This document shows positions 62,492-64,000 of a stretch of DNA of 64,000 nucleotides, one piece after another. Both the position numbers and the translations under genes were made by a program. The DNA is from Daedaleopsis sinensis (taxonomy: Eukaryota > Basidiomycota > Agaricomycetes > Polyporales > Polyporaceae). Position 1 is the first letter of the stretch; every line of letters begins with the position of its first letter. The notes under the pieces were generated by a model that was given only the letters and a program-made list of their open reading frames with translations, was not told where the DNA came from and searched no databases. Location of the stretch: assembly GCA_033807695.1 (NCBI GenBank), contig CM066301.1, forward strand, positions 3,720,001 through 3,784,000, read 5' to 3'.

Positions 62492-64000
62492 ATGAGGGCC
62501 TCCCAAAGCTACTTCCCTTCCGGCTCTCACCTCTGCCTCGCGGACCATACATCGCCCACGAAGAGTAGTGGTTGCATCCAGATTGACCATGCGGCTCAAC
62601 ATCAACCATCGTCACAGTCACCTATGATCTTCATGCAGCATCCCGGCTGCAACGCTACCGCCCACGGCGTTCACATGCAATCGGTCGCTCACGGTCAGCA
62701 TCAGGACGGTTACTTCACCACGATGAATGCTTCTCAGGACCGAGGAGGATATGGTCCTCTCACTCCGGGTACCGTCTCACAGTCTGTCTCGTACGCCTTC
62801 TCGCAAGATCCTCTTGCTCCCACCCCGAACATGAGAAGCTACACTGGGCCTTCGGAGCCGGTTCGCGGCGCTTCAGAGCCCTACGGTCAGGGTCAAATGC
62901 CGGTTTTCGTACACGAGAACACCTTCGATGCCTCCAAATCAAATTTGCATGATCTGGATGTCATTCAAGGACGTGCACTGTTCTGGGCGCCTCCGGTCCG
63001 ATACCGCCAGAGGATTGCCCAGGCTTGCGAGTGCTGCAGGAAACGGAAGAGCAAGGCGAGTCGTTCGTACCAACCACCCCGTGCTTCTGGAACTCATAGG
63101 ATACATATAGTGTTCTGGCGAAAAACCCAAGTGCATGCGTTGCTCGACGCGGAGCCTTGAATGTGTCTACGCCGAGGATCACCGCTTGAGGAAGAACAAA
63201 GCAGCGTTGGGTGCGGTTGTCAATCCAGAACCTACTATGCCCACCCTCGTCGTCACGGCTGCTAGTCCTTCCATCCCGTCGTCGGAGCAAATGCCCGTCC
63301 CGACTCCAAGCTATCCCGCGATAACCTCCTCGCCTACTCGTCGTATGACATCTTCCTCCTCGTTTGTGCTCCCTCCATCCGCAGTCTTCGGTGACTTTGC
63401 GCCACCGTACAGCGGCCAGGTTCAGTATATCCCTCCGGGCAGTGCTTTCTGTCCGGCACCTCCTATGGTTCAAGATGGTCAACACGCGTATACCGCGACT
63501 GGCAGCGATCTCTGCGGGTCGGGCTCCTTCATTTCTCCATCTTCTTCTATGTACTGTGAGATGCCACGTCAAAACGCACAACTGCCCAACCCCCAGCACG
63601 CGTCCCCACACCGCAGCCATATCAGCGAGCACATGCGGTGAGTACTATCCTGCTATAGTGATTGACACAGGTCTCGCTGCTTTATAGTCGATACTGATTA
63701 GTATCGCATCAGTTCCCATCAGATGTCAAGGGCGAATTCAGCACCTGCTTCTCCTGGACCAGGTTCAAACGCGCACACGCCGTACGCCAGACACCCGGAG
63801 CAACATGTCAGCCCAGTGACACGGCCTCCCCTCTTTCGTGCTGCTACATCCCCTGCTCAGCACTCAACCGCATCCGGAAGTCGTGATGGTGCGCTGTCAT
63901 ATAGGTACTACCACCCATACGGCGGGTCTTTCGCAAATCATCCACCGTCGACGGAATCGGTACACGTCCGCTCCCAGTCCCAACCGGGCCCTATTATGGT
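62492..64000 (+). CDS. Zn2Cys6 fungal-type transcription factor, 3' part outside the window
   Basis: This is a binuclear zinc cluster transcription factor. The start at 62492 gives MRASQSYFPSGSHLCL and about 175 residues of His/Ser/Gln/Pro-rich sequence. The cluster then reads ACECCRKRKSK (exon 1 end, 63055) joined to CSGEKPKCMRC and STRSLECVY (exon from 63111): six cysteines spaced C-x2-C-x6-C-x6-C-x2-C-x6-C, with one extra Cys inside the first pair. A GC-AG intron (63056-63110) cuts the cluster between the second and third cysteine. After it, RLRKNKAALGA is a possible linker, followed by a long Ser/Pro-rich region that continues through another intron (about 63640-63720) past the window end. 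The cluster is unusually far from the N-terminus for this family. Targets are unknown; no metabolic cluster is adjacent. Confidence 0.9.
63056..63110 (+). other. GC-AG intron inside the zinc cluster
   Basis: The 55-nt intron begins GCGAGT after CAAG and ends ATATAG. Joining gives the canonical KSK-CSGEKPKC sequence, so the donor is fixed by protein conservation. Confidence 0.85.

Overview
The window is nuclear DNA of a filamentous fungus, most likely a basidiomycete of the Agaricomycetes. The evidence is the gene set (fungal LIS1/PAC1, CreC, HOP1, a QDE-1-class RNA-dependent RNA polymerase and a Zn2Cys6 factor), the very dense introns of about 50-60 nt, and intergenic gaps that are often only 100-400 bp. 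The class-level placement is inference from gene structure and protein flavour, not from a search. No rRNA, tRNA, CRISPR or prokaryotic operon was recognised.

Layout, left half: a partial unknown membrane protein (1-1273, -); heat-shock transcription factor (1406-3429, +); F-box-like protein (3604-4734, -); mitochondrial branched-chain keto-acid dehydrogenase E1-beta (5790-7478, -) divergent from the CreC/WDR20 WD40 protein (7662-9951, +); LIS1/PAC1 (10661-12382, -); a Gfd2/YDR514C-like protein (12737-14532, -); a vacuolar Ca2+/H+ exchanger (14971-17568, -) divergent from a PRXL2-type thioredoxin-fold protein (17765-18837, +); a histidine phosphatase (18947-19942, -); Rag GTPase GTR1 (20714-21956, -); lumazine synthase RIB4 (22355-23042, -); SRP40/Nopp140 (23288-24975, +); TilS-like tRNA(Ile)-lysidine synthase (25039-26883, -) divergent from a YTH-domain m6A reader (27229-30036, +).

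Right half: DOA1/UFD3/PLAA (31489-34993, -); a 2.65-kb stretch without a recognisable gene; meiotic HORMA protein HOP1 (37647-43050, -), divergent over 148 bp from TRAPP subunit TRS23 (43199-43747, +); an unrecognised coiled-coil protein (44031-45130, +); an Old Yellow Enzyme (45917-47380, +); a secreted glutaminyl cyclase (47520-48936, -); the RNA-dependent RNA polymerase (49082-53618, -); phosphatidylinositol 4-kinase STT4 (54148-61861, -); and a Zn2Cys6 transcription factor running off the right edge (62492 onward, +).

The outstanding feature is a 1,869-bp non-autonomous inverted-repeat transposon (40876-42744) inside HOP1. Its outer 626 bp are identical inverted repeats, it is flanked by TA duplications, and it sits exactly on the TAG splice acceptor of HOP1 intron 3. 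The target-site duplication rebuilds that acceptor, so the 55-nt ancestral intron is now 1,926 nt and the coding frame is intact on both sides. Other notable gene-structure features are a 9-nt microexon that carries the second cysteine of a CxxC motif, three GC-AG introns, and a cluster of ACGCG (MCB-like) sites in the HOP1-TRS23 promoter. Functionally this is a mixed housekeeping segment (protein quality control, vesicle traffic, TOR signalling, riboflavin, ribosome biogenesis) rather than a cluster of one pathway.
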